The notes beneath the pieces are model-generated. The model was not told where the DNA came from. It ran no database searches and saw only the letters and a list, made by a program, of their open reading frames with translations. Positions 13,324 to 22,900 of a DNA stretch of 32,421 nucleotides are shown here, one piece after another (position 1 is the first letter of the stretch; every line of letters begins with the position of its first letter). Where the stretch lies: contig JAITPN010000065.1 of the NCBI GenBank assembly GCA_031289415.1, forward strand, positions 1 to 32,421, read 5' to 3'. This DNA is from Prevotellaceae bacterium (GTDB lineage: Bacteria > Bacteroidota > Bacteroidia > Bacteroidales > UBA932). The position numbers were made by a program, and so were the translations under genes.

Positions 13324-13602
13324 TTATTTGAGCAAATCGGTTACATAAGGCAGCAAAGCGAGGTGGCGCGCGCGTTTCACGGCTTGCGACACTTTGTGCT
13401 GAAATTTAAGCGACGTGCCGGTCAAACGGCGGGGTAAAATTTTACCTTGCTCATTCAGAAATCTTTTCAGAAATTCCGCATCTTTATAGTCGATGTATTT
13501 AATGCCTGCCTTTTTGAAACGGCAATACTTTTTCTTTTTTACATCAACGGTCGGCGGATTGAGGTAACGAATTTCGTTGTTTGTTAATGCGCTTGTGTTC
13601 AT
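13324..13602 (-). CDS. rpsR: 30S ribosomal protein bS18
   Basis: The 92-residue protein contains the family core: [23 protein letters not shown] (about residues 26-48), [33 protein letters not shown] (54-86). bS18 pairs with bS6 on the platform of the small subunit. It lies between rpsF and rplI, with five bases to rpsF. The N-terminus ([17 protein letters not shown]) is of the length usual in Bacteroidota. Confidence 0.97.
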   Translation of the reverse strand: MNTSALTNNEIRYLNPPTVDVKKKKYCRFKKAGIKYIDYKDAEFLKRFLNEQGKILPRRLTGTSLKFQHKVSQAVKRARHLALLPYVTDLLK

Positions 13603-13607
13603 AGCTT

Positions 13608-13955
13608 TTACTCTCCTTTCTTTTCGATTCTGTTGTTTCGGCGTTTTTCGGCATACTCTACAGCATGTTTGTCCATGCTGAAAGTCAAATAACGGATTAC
13701 ACGCTCGTCGCGACGATACTGGATTTCCAGTTTCTCGATCAACGTAGGCTCGGCTTTAAACTCAATTAAGTTGTAAAAACCGGTAGTTTTCTTTTGGATG
13801 GGGTAAGCCAGCTTTTTCAAACCCCAATTTTCTTCGTGTACAATCTCTCCACCATTGGCAGAGATAAAGTCACGAACTTTTTTTACCGCTTCCTTTATCT
13901 GGCTGTCAGATAAAACGGGAGTTGCAATGAAAACGGTTTCGTAATGCTTTAACAT
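13608..13955 (-). CDS. rpsF: 30S ribosomal protein bS6
   Basis: The 115-residue protein begins [19 protein letters not shown], contains [21 protein letters not shown] and the strand [11 protein letters not shown], as in the ferredoxin-like bS6 fold. The C-terminus is charged ([13 protein letters not shown]). It is the first gene of its operon and is preceded by a clear promoter (14002-14030). bS6 with bS18 binds 16S rRNA and in several phyla also the operon leader; a leader of only about 40 bases here leaves little room for a bS6/bS18 motif. Confidence 0.97.
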   Translation of the reverse strand: MLKHYETVFIATPVLSDSQIKEAVKKVRDFISANGGEIVHEENWGLKKLAYPIQKKTTGFYNLIEFKAEPTLIEKLEIQYRRDERVIRYLTFSMDKHAVEYAEKRRNNRIEKKGE

Positions 13956-14001
13956 GTGACTTTTATTTAAATTAATTAGTTAATATTCATAAAAAGGGCT
14001 G

Positions 14002-14030
14002 CAAAGGTAATCAAAAAAATCTAATATCAA
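14002..14030 (-). promoter_or_regulatory. Promoter of the rpsF operon
   Basis: Minus strand: TTG (14030-14028), 18 bases, then TACCTTTG (14009-14002), 46 bases before the rpsF ATG. The match to the Bacteroidota consensus is good and the position is as expected for a highly expressed operon. Confidence 0.75.
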
Positions 14031-14123
14031 TAATCAAAATGCTTTTTTCTTTTCAAATAAAAAATAATATGTTAATTATCAAATGTTTTGAAAAAATAAA
14101 TTTCACTATTAACAAAAAATAAG

Positions 14124-14131
14124 TACCTTTG
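14124..14131 (+). promoter_or_regulatory. -7 box of the phoU-like / pit operon
   Basis: TACCTTTG, 26 bases before the ATG at 14158. TTTC rather than TTTG is found at the -33 place. It is divergent from the rpsF promoter. Confidence 0.6.
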
Positions 14132-14157
14132 GGGAAATTTTCAAAGTCTAATTCGTT

Positions 14158-14808
14158 ATGAACAACTCTTTTTTAAGTCGTTTAACTCCTAAAGAACCTA
14201 AGTTTTTTCCGTTATTAAAGGAAATGTCTGATGTGATATTGCGGGCAGCAGACTTAATGATTGCTTTTGCCTCAAGCCATTGCGGGCACGACGAGGCGAT
14301 AGAATTTTACAAAAAAATCAAAGACGAGGAGCATAAAGGCGATAAGTTGTCCATACGGATATTCGACGAACTGAACAGCACGTTCATTACGCCTTTCGAC
14401 CGCGAAGACATCCACGACTTGGCAAACAACTTAGACGACGTAACCGACGGCATCAACAGCGCCGCTAAGCGCATAGCCCTCTATAACCCCAAAAGGTTGC
14501 CGGACAGCGCCGTGCTACTTGCCAAACTCATTAAGGAAGACGCCGAATGTATAGCCCGCGCCATTGGCGAATTAGACGTTTTGAAAAAAAGCCCTGCCAA
14601 AATCACACAATGTTGCAACGAACTGCACGACATTGAAAATAAAGCCGATGACGTGTATGAAAACTTCATTATCAAACTGTTTAACGAAGAAACCGACAGC
14701 ACGGAAATCATCAAGTTGAAAGACATTATGTATGAGTTGGAAAAAACAACCGACTGTGCCGAGTACGTGGGTAAAGTCATCAAAACCATCATTGTAAAAT
14801 ACGCTTAA
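14158..14808 (+). CDS. PhoU-like (DUF47) partner of Pit transporter
   Basis: The 216-residue, all-helical protein belongs to the DUF47/PhoU-like group (conserved segments: AIEFYKKIKDEEHKGDKLSIRIFDELNSTFITPFDREDIHDLANNLDDVTD, an ExxxD-rich metal-binding pattern, and LHDIENKADDVYE). Such proteins are encoded next to Pit phosphate transporters and are thought to regulate them. The gene is 12 bases before the transporter gene and shares its promoter. Confidence 0.9.
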   Translation: MNNSFLSRLTPKEPKFFPLLKEMSDVILRAADLMIAFASSHCGHDEAIEFYKKIKDEEHKGDKLSIRIFDELNSTFITPFDREDIHDLANNLDDVTDGINSAAKRIALYNPKRLPDSAVLLAKLIKEDAECIARAIGELDVLKKSPAKITQCCNELHDIENKADDVYENFIIKLFNEETDSTEIIKLKDIMYELEKTTDCAEYVGKVIKTIIVKYA

Positions 14809-14820
14809 AAATATTCCAAA

Positions 14821-15840
14821 ATGACTTTATTAATTGTCGTTATCGCTCTTGCCCTTATTTTTGACTACATCAACGGCTTTCATGATGCGGCTAATTCCGT
14901 AGCGACCATTGTTTCTACTAAGGTCTTAACGCCGTTTAGGGCAGTGCTGTGGGCTGCGATGTTTAATTTTATCGCTTTTTTTATTTCAAAGTACATTATC
15001 GGCGAATTCGGCATTGCCAACACGGTGGCGAAAACCGTATTCGAACAATACATTACCTTACCCGTTATTCTTGCCGGATTGCTTGCCGCCATTTCGTGGA
15101 ATTTGCTTACGTGGTGGCTGGGGATTCCGTCTTCTTCGTCCCATACTTTAATCGGCGGTTTTGCCGGCGCAGCCATTACCAGCAGTTTTAGCTTTGGCGC
15201 TGTACATCTGAGCATAGTGATTAAAATAGCGTCGTTTATCATTTTAGCTCCTCTTATCGGCATGTTTGTAGCTACGGTACTGACTATTTTTGTTTTTTGG
15301 GTTTGCAAGAAAGTAAATCCGCACAAAGCCAACAAATGGTTTAAACGCCTGCAATTGGTTTCGTCGGGGCTTTTCAGCATAGGACACGGACTGAACGATT
15401 CGCAAAAGGTAATGGGCATCATTGCCGCCTCCTTGTTTGCCGCCCACCAGCAAGGATTGTCGATAGGCATTGCCGATATTACGCACATTCCGACGTGGGT
15501 GCCGTTGGCTTGTTTTACGATGATCGGCTTGGGCACGTTGTCGGGCGGTTGGCGCATTATCAAAACCATGGGGTCGCGCATTACGAAAGTAACGCCGCTG
15601 GAAGGCGTAGTAGCGGAAACAGCCGGCGCATTGACTCTTTTCTTAACGGAAATGTTAGAAATTCCGGTAAGTACAACTCATACCATCACCGGCGCTATTG
15701 TAGGCGTCGGCGCAGTCAAACGGCTTTCGGCAGTGCGGTGGGGCATCACCCGCAGTCTGCTTACGGCATGGCTGCTGACTATTCCGGTAAGCGCACTTCT
15801 TGCTTCAGGAATTTATATGGTTATTCGTTGGGTTGGTTGA
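14821..15840 (+). CDS. Low-affinity inorganic phosphate transporter (Pit family)
   Basis: This 339-residue membrane protein carries phosphate, probably as a metal complex, together with protons or sodium. The two inverted halves each show a family signature: GFHDAANSVATIVSTKVLTPF (residues 19-40) and GLNDSQKVMGI near 190, and EIPVSTTHTITGAIVG near 280 mirrors IPSSSSHTLIGGFAGA near 101. About ten membrane segments are visible. It follows the PhoU-like gene by 12 bases. After its stop comes a palindromic repeat facing the convergent porP gene. Confidence 0.95.
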   Translation: MTLLIVVIALALIFDYINGFHDAANSVATIVSTKVLTPFRAVLWAAMFNFIAFFISKYIIGEFGIANTVAKTVFEQYITLPVILAGLLAAISWNLLTWWLGIPSSSSHTLIGGFAGAAITSSFSFGAVHLSIVIKIASFIILAPLIGMFVATVLTIFVFWVCKKVNPHKANKWFKRLQLVSSGLFSIGHGLNDSQKVMGIIAASLFAAHQQGLSIGIADITHIPTWVPLACFTMIGLGTLSGGWRIIKTMGSRITKVTPLEGVVAETAGALTLFLTEMLEIPVSTTHTITGAIVGVGAVKRLSAVRWGITRSLLTAWLLTIPVSALLASGIYMVIRWVG

Positions 15841-15849
15841 TTATTGCCC

Positions 15850-15944
15850 CGTCATTCCGACCGTAGCGCAACGGAGTGGAGGAATCTGCTCACCGTTCCG
15901 CAATTTCTATAAACAGTAGATTCCTCGACAAGTTCAGAATGACG
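15850..15944. repeat. 95-bp palindromic intergenic repeat
   Basis: CGTCATTC at 15850-15857 pairs with GAATGACG at 15937-15944, and GAGGAATCT at 15879-15887 region pairs with AGATTCCTC at 15918-15926. Words such as GTCATTCCGA and GGAGGAATCT with CAGAATGACG are those of abundant palindromic repeats scattered between genes in many genomes. It lies between the convergent pit and porP genes and may also end their transcripts. Only one copy is in this window. Confidence 0.75.
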
Positions 15945-15976
15945 ACGAGAAAAATTAAAAAGAATACCATTCAACA

Positions 15977-16966
15977 TTAGTACGGACAGTTTTTGCACTT
16001 GGGGTCGGTGTTGAAGGGGTGCGGTTTTCGCAGGCGGCGGGTGTAGAGTTTGTAGATGATGATGGCTTCGATGGTGCCTGAGGGATTGACGACGCCCGCT
16101 TTGGCGTATTGCAGGGGATACTCATAAACGCCGGAAATGCTGAAGTTGCTCCATTCGACGCTCACGAGCAGTCCGGCTTCGGACATGGCGCGGTAGAGCA
16201 GTCCGGCGGTGAGTATGCTTGCGCGGAAGTTGAGGTGGAAGTTGGCGTTAAACTCTTCTTGAAATACGTGCGGCGAGGCGTATCCTTTGCTGTGGACGAG
16301 CATCGCGGCGAGCGAGAAGTCCCACCAGTTTTGGGCGCGTTCGTAGTAGTGGAACCGGTTTTTGGAACGAAACCGTGTGTAGAGGTAGTTCGTATTGGTA
16401 AAGGGCGCGAGGTCTGTTTTGAAAAGTGAAATCATGTTGAGGGACGAGAAGCCGAACGTCCAAAATGTTTTTTGCCGATGATATACAAATTCAGCGCCGA
16501 TGTCGGTATTGTATTTGGAATGGGGCTGTATGCCGTACAGGGCGGGGTCGGGTATTTCCGTTTCGGCAACGGCTTGCGACCAGTTGTAGAACAGCCGCTG
16601 GTAGCGGAATCCAAGCCCAAAGTTAAGGAACGCGTTGCCGAAGTCAATCATGTAGGCATACGTGAGGGCGAGGTCCGTCGTGCCGGTGTATCCTATTTTG
16701 TCGGATATGGCGCGTATGCCGAATTGGGAAGCCATGTCTTCGCTGAAGTAGGCGGTGGTGAACATGTAGGTTTGTGGCGCGCCTTTAAATCCGACCCACT
16801 GGCTGCGGTGTCCTACGCCGAATTTCCATGTATGGAGCGTGGGGTCAATCGTAGCAGGGTTGATGAAATAGGTATCTATCCAATAATTGCTCAACCGTAT
16901 GTTCGATTGCGCCGCGGCAAGCGTGCTTAGCAACATTCCCAGAAATATCAACGCCGTCCGTTTCAT
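15977..16966 (-). CDS. PorP/SprF family type IX secretion outer membrane protein
   Basis: The 329-residue protein has a signal peptide (MKRTALIFLGMLLSTLAAAQ) and then the PorP/SprF family opening: NYWIDTYFINPATIDPTLHTWKFGVGHRSQWVGFKGAPQTY-type segments (residues 26-68), and a series of amphipathic strands suited to a beta-barrel. SprF-like proteins are needed to place large SprB-like adhesins on the surface. Its ATG directly follows the TAA of the giant adhesin gene (16967), so the two are coupled and very likely function together. The C-terminus is basic with two cysteines (CKNCPY). Confidence 0.9.
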   Translation of the reverse strand: MKRTALIFLGMLLSTLAAAQSNIRLSNYWIDTYFINPATIDPTLHTWKFGVGHRSQWVGFKGAPQTYMFTTAYFSEDMASQFGIRAISDKIGYTGTTDLALTYAYMIDFGNAFLNFGLGFRYQRLFYNWSQAVAETEIPDPALYGIQPHSKYNTDIGAEFVYHRQKTFWTFGFSSLNMISLFKTDLAPFTNTNYLYTRFRSKNRFHYYERAQNWWDFSLAAMLVHSKGYASPHVFQEEFNANFHLNFRASILTAGLLYRAMSEAGLLVSVEWSNFSISGVYEYPLQYAKAGVVNPSGTIEAIIIYKLYTRRLRKPHPFNTDPKCKNCPY

Positions 16967-19900
16967 TTATCTTACGATTGTAATGTATCCGCAGTTTTTT
17001 ATTGCACCTTGCGCTCCGCTGTCGAAGATGCAGTAGAAGTAGGTGTCGGCGCTTACCGGCTTGCCGTGGTATGTGCCGTCCCATCCCTCATTGCCTTTGT
17101 AGAACAGTACGCCGTTGCGGTTGTAGACTTCCATTTTCCAGCCTGCCATAAAGAGGTCGTTGACGCCGTCGCCGTTGGGCGAAAATGTATTTGGACGCAG
17201 GACATTATCGACCTGAAGTATGGCTTCGGATGTTTCCAAGCAGCCGTACGAGTTGACGACCGAGAGTTTTATCGTATAATACATGTCGCGCGTTACCGGC
17301 GGGTAGGTGTGCCATACCGGATTGCCGGAGCTTTGAGCGCCGTCGCCGAAATCCCATGTGTAGAGCGTCGTCGGCGTTTCTTTTGTCCACAGTTGTATGA
17401 ATAGGTCTTTGTTCGTTATTTCCTGTTTGTTCATGCTGACGGGGTAAATTTCGACAGGATACAGTTCAGCCAATGCCGCCGCTTCGTTGACGCATCCCGC
17501 AGGCGAAATGCCGCGCACGGTATATGCACCGTCTTTATATATGGTCAATGTATTTCCGCTGCTGCCGTCGTTCCACAAGTAGGTTTCGCCGCCAAATGCG
17601 GTAAGAGTTAACGAATCTTCGGGGCATAATTTGGGGTCGGGCGGGTAAATCATAATTTCCGGAAAGCCTTCTACAAGCAGCGTATGCGTATACGTGTATG
17701 TACAAAGAAGACTTGTTACGGTGAGCCGCACCGTATCAATGCCGGGTTGCAGGAATTGATGAACAGGGCGGATGGCGGTGGAGGTTCTACCGTCGCCGAA
17801 ATCCCAGAGGTACGTATCGGTAGGTTGTGTATTATAGAAGGATGCTTCAAAACTGTAGATTCGTTCGGTACAGTTTTCCAATATGGGCACGATGCCGTAA
17901 TCGCCATGCGATACGGATACGTCAAAATAGGCGGCGGCGTAGCATCCCCGCTTGTCGGTAACGGCTACGGAAGCCATGCCTACTTGACCGGTTATCATGC
18001 TTTCGTTGTTTTCGCCCACAGGCGTGCCATGCGACCAATCGTAGATGTAGGGAGGCGTGCCGCCCGATACCTTCGCCGTAGAGATTTGGATGTCGCTATT
18101 GGTTTCACAATCGAACGACGGCGCAGTTTCTACTTGTACGGTTATAGGCGATGGGCTTTGTATCGTATATATCTCTGAAACTTTACAGCCGTGTTCGTCC
18201 GTAACCTCAACCATGTAATTGTTCGGCGGAAGATTTGCTAAGCTGCTTAACGTGTCGTCTGTTGACCACAGGTAATGGTAGGGCGCAGTGCCGCCCAAGA
18301 CCGTCAGGACAATCGCGCCGTTATCAATGTTACTACATTCTACGGCGTCGGTTATCGCCGCCGATACGGTCAGCGGAAACGGTTCGATAATCACAACCGA
18401 TTGGTCGAAACGGCACGGCTGCGCATCGCTGATATGTATCGTATAAGTGCCGGGGGCGAGATGGGTGCGGTCTGCGCCTGCCATCGGGTCGTCTTCCCAC
18501 GCAAACTGGACAGGCGGTACGCCTCCTGCAAAATTCAGACGGATGCTTCCGTCCTTCGCATCGTAGCACGACACGTGCTGCACCACCGGCGACATGGTAA
18601 ACAGCGGAGGCTCTACGATGTCTACAGTCACCTGCACCGAGCAGTGGGTAGAGTCCGTAACGGTGATGACATAAGTCCCCGGCGGCACGTTGTCTTTATA
18701 AAAACCTTGCGCATAGTTATTCCAAACCGCTTGGAACGGCTTGAAGCCGCCCGATACAACGCGGACCGAAATGATAGCGTCGTTAGCGTGGTAACAAGTG
18801 ATGGGCGTAACATCTGTGAGGAGCACTATTTCGGCAGGTTGCGTCAAAGTATAGGACGCCGTATCGGAACAGTAGGCATCTTCGACTGTCAGCCGGTATT
18901 CGCCTGCGGGCAGGTTATACAAGTTTTGTTCGTTACTTGTAAATCCGTTAGCGCCTATCCATGAATAGGAGTATCCTAATTGGTTGTTGGGGAGCAGTAT
19001 TTTTGTACCTCCTTCTACGCTAATTTCGATAACGCCGCTGCTATCCTCGAAACACGATAAATCCGTTGTTTTTATCATAGAAATGATTAATAGCTCAGGT
19101 TCTGTAATTACAGCGGTAACCGTAGCAGGGTTGCAATTATGGTCGTCGGTAACCGTGAGGACATAAGACCCCGGAGCAAGCCCCGATAAATCGCGCGTGG
19201 CGGCAAATGGGTCGCCGTCTTTTGTCCATTCATACGTGTATGGCGCAGTGCCGCCCGACACGCTTACCGTAATCGCTCCGTTCATTGCGCCGTAGCAGGT
19301 TACATTCGAGGTATCGTCTATTTCAACGATGAACTCGTCGGGCGTAGTGATGGTATATGAATGTGTATAAGTCAACCCTTTGCTTTCAGTGATAAGCACA
19401 GTATAGACCCCCGGCGCTAAATCGTAGATGGAGGCTGAGTCGGAAGTAAATCCGTCGGGACCTGTCCATGCCACAGTGTAGGGAGGAACGCCGCCTACAA
19501 TGGTCAGTTCAATGCTTCCGCCGCCGGTAGAATAATAGCAAGGAGCATGTGTAATAATAGTATCGGGGTTAAACGGAGGATGTACGGTTACTACGATGTC
19601 AAACGTGCTACCCTCGCATCCGTTGGTTTCGGGCGTAACCCGATAAGTGACCACCGTAATCTCAGGCGGGTCGGTGGCGCAGGTTAACGCTTGGCTGATG
19701 CTTGTCTGCGGTGTATTTTCGTCCGAAGCACCGGTAACGCCGCCAGCCGGCAGCATAGATATTACTTCCCATGTGTAGGTTGTGCCCGGCAGCACGGTGT
19801 CGGTAGCATCGGTAACAGGAGCTACGGTGAAAGCATAGCCGCTGTTAATGGATTCTTCTTTGTCGGAAATAATAGGTACGGGGTTCACGGTTACATAAAC

Positions 19901-22900
19901 AACGTCGGACTGTAAATCATTACACGTGCCTGCTGTGAAGGAAATAATACAATAATAATAAATCGTTGCCACCGAATCGGACGGCGGCGTATAAGAAGAC
20001 GTCGTGGCGCCTGCAATAGCCGTACCGCTGTATCCATTCGTGGCGCTTTGATACCATTGGTACGAAGGCGAACCTATTCCACTTTGGCAGACTACCACTA
20101 ATTCCGGAACATCTTCCCACCGGCACACTTCTGCCGATTGGGGTTGAGCCGTAATGTCAGAGCCTTGCACCACCTCAACAACCGCATCGGCAGACGTAAC
20201 GCTGCACCCGCTGCTCGATTGGCTCACTACGCAATAATAGGTAATTGTACCGGATGTGCCGGACGGCGGTAAATAAATACTGTCGGTTGCGCCTACAATG
20301 AATACATAATCGGCATACCATTGGTACGTGTAGTTTGTTCCGACGCCTCCTTGCGCCACCACCTCCAATGTGTCAGCCATATTCGGACACACCATTTGAG
20401 CGGCTATCGGCTGCGTAACGATAGACGGAGGCAGCACGACTTCCACTTCGGCAATCATAGCCGTTACAGGGTCGCAGCCGCTTCCTAAAAATGCAATCGT
20501 TACATAATAGTAGTACGTGCCAACTGCGACGAAATCCGACGACGGAGGCGTATAGGTATCGGCAGTAGCTCCCGGAATGGACGTGCCGCCGATAGTCGTA
20601 TTCAGATTGTTTTTGTACCATTGGTACGTAGGCGTACCTGCGCCGTCGGTGTACGACACGCTGAGCGTATCAACTTCGCCGCCTACGCATATTGCCAGCA
20701 TACTTACAGATTGCGGAATGATAGGAGACGGAAGAACCGTAACGGTGTCATCTACGGCTTGTATTTGAGCACAGGCATCGCCGGATTCCGTTATACGCAC
20801 TAAGGTATAAATATATGTGCCTAAAGAAGACGTCGGCACGGAAAGCGTAGCGGAATTACCGGTGGAAACAACCGTCTGTTCGCTACCGCCGTTGATGGTA
20901 TAAGTGAAGGTATAGGGCGCAACGCCATTACTGCCTGTGAACGTCAGCACAGGCTCTTGCGAGTCGATACAAACATCTTTGCCGCCGCTAATAGTTCCCG
21001 AAGGCGCTGCCAGAACCGTTACGGCTATGGTAAAAGGATTGCCCGCACAACTATTGCCCGCACCGGAAACAGGCGTTACCGTGTAAGTTAAAGTTGCTGC
21101 GGATGAGGTTACATTCGTGAGCGTTTGTCCAATGGTTGTCTGACTGCTTGCCGCCGCGCCGCCTGTAACAGCTCCCAACGGATTGCTTACAGGAGTTCCC
21201 CAATTATACGTCGTTCCTGCGGGAATAATATTGCCGCTTCCATCCGTTGGTACAATGGAAAATGAGCTATCGCTGCATATTCTTGCCGTAAGGTTTCCGA
21301 TAAAAGGTTTCGGATACACGGTTACTATCACAGGGAACGCATCGCCTACACAGACGCCTGCTTTGGGCGTTACGGTATAAGTAGCGGTGTGGGGCAAATT
21401 GGTCGGATTAGTTAACGTTCCGAAAATAGCGGACGCATTGTTGCCGACTGCGCCGCCGGTAAGTCCGCCGCTCACATCGGGAACTGCCCAACTATAGGTA
21501 GCGCCGACAGGAACAATCGTTGCGCCTCCGTTAACCGGCGTTGTGGAAAAAGAACTACCGCTGCATACGGCATGGAAAAGCGTATCTATCGCCGGTACAG
21601 GATTGACCGTAATGGAATATGTACTCGATGCGCCTACGCATCCGGGCGGATTCGCCAGTGTGGCTTTAGCTATATAATACACAGTAATCGGAGCATTGGT
21701 CGTGTTCGTTAATGTTTGTGCGGGAATAGTTCCTGCGCCTGATATTACGATTCCCGTAATGCCGCTTACGGTAGATGCTGTCCAAGCAAACACGACGTCG
21801 CTTGTAGCGCTGCTTAAAGTTACTTCTTGAGACACATCAGCCGAACAAATAGTTTGGTTACCCAGCGAGAACTGTACGCTCGGAGAAGGATAAACCGTAA
21901 TAGTAAAAGTAGTTGACACACCGGCGCAAGTATCAGCGTATGGCGTAACGGTAATGGTAGCCGTAATCGGCGCAACACCGCTATTGGCAGCGGTAAAAGA
22001 AGAAATCGCACCTGTGCCTGTAGCAGCCAATCCGATAGCCGTATTGGAATTTGCCCACTTATACGTTGTGGCATTCGTAGCGCTGAATGTAATATTGGGT
22101 ACTGTGTCGCCGTTACAATATATTTTATCGGAAACAGCGGTGATAACCGGCGCTTCATGTATAGTAGCCGTAGCGAAAGTATCCACGCTACCGCATGTGT
22201 TGGCAACTTGCAACTCAATTTTTTTAGCCCCCGACGTGGTATATGTCACAGACGGCGTAGCGCTATTGGACGTAGCAGGCGTTCCTCCGGCGAATGTCCA
22301 TGTGTAACTCGCCGCCCCGCCGCCGCAAACATCAACGATAGCGGTAGGTGTTACAGTCGTACCCGCAGGGTTTTGACAAAGAGACATAGGAAGTACTGAA
22401 ACTTTGGGTTTATCTTTTACATTGATGATTTGCACATCGGATGTATCCGTACCGCACACATTGGTAGCCGATAAAGTAATGGAATAAGAACCCGAATTAT
22501 TAAAATTCATAGAGGGCGACTCCGATGTTTGGTCGCCATTGACATACGTGTAAGAAGAAGATGTGCCGCAATTACCGTCTTGGTATGTAACGTTCCATTC
22601 ATACACCGGCGTCTCGTAAGAAAAAGTAAGATCGGTGGTGTTTGAAAAATCTACGGTCAAAGAAGCGCATCCATCAGAAACACTTGGCGTAAAATCAGCT
22701 CCAAGCAGCTGTTCTACATAAATAACCGTATCTTTTGTATCCATACCGCATTTATTTCCTAACGTGATGGAAACGGTATAAGAGCCGGGGTCTGTAAAAG
22801 TCAGACATATCATTTCGCTACCGCTAATCCATACGGAAGGATCGCTCACGCCAAAGTCATTGCCCATATCGCCCGACGACAAGGTATAACCTGTGTTGGG

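Noticed and set aside
14880..15581. 233-aa minus-strand ORF opposite the Pit transporter
   Set aside because: It has no recognisable domain and mirrors the transporter coding frame, which has conserved signatures.
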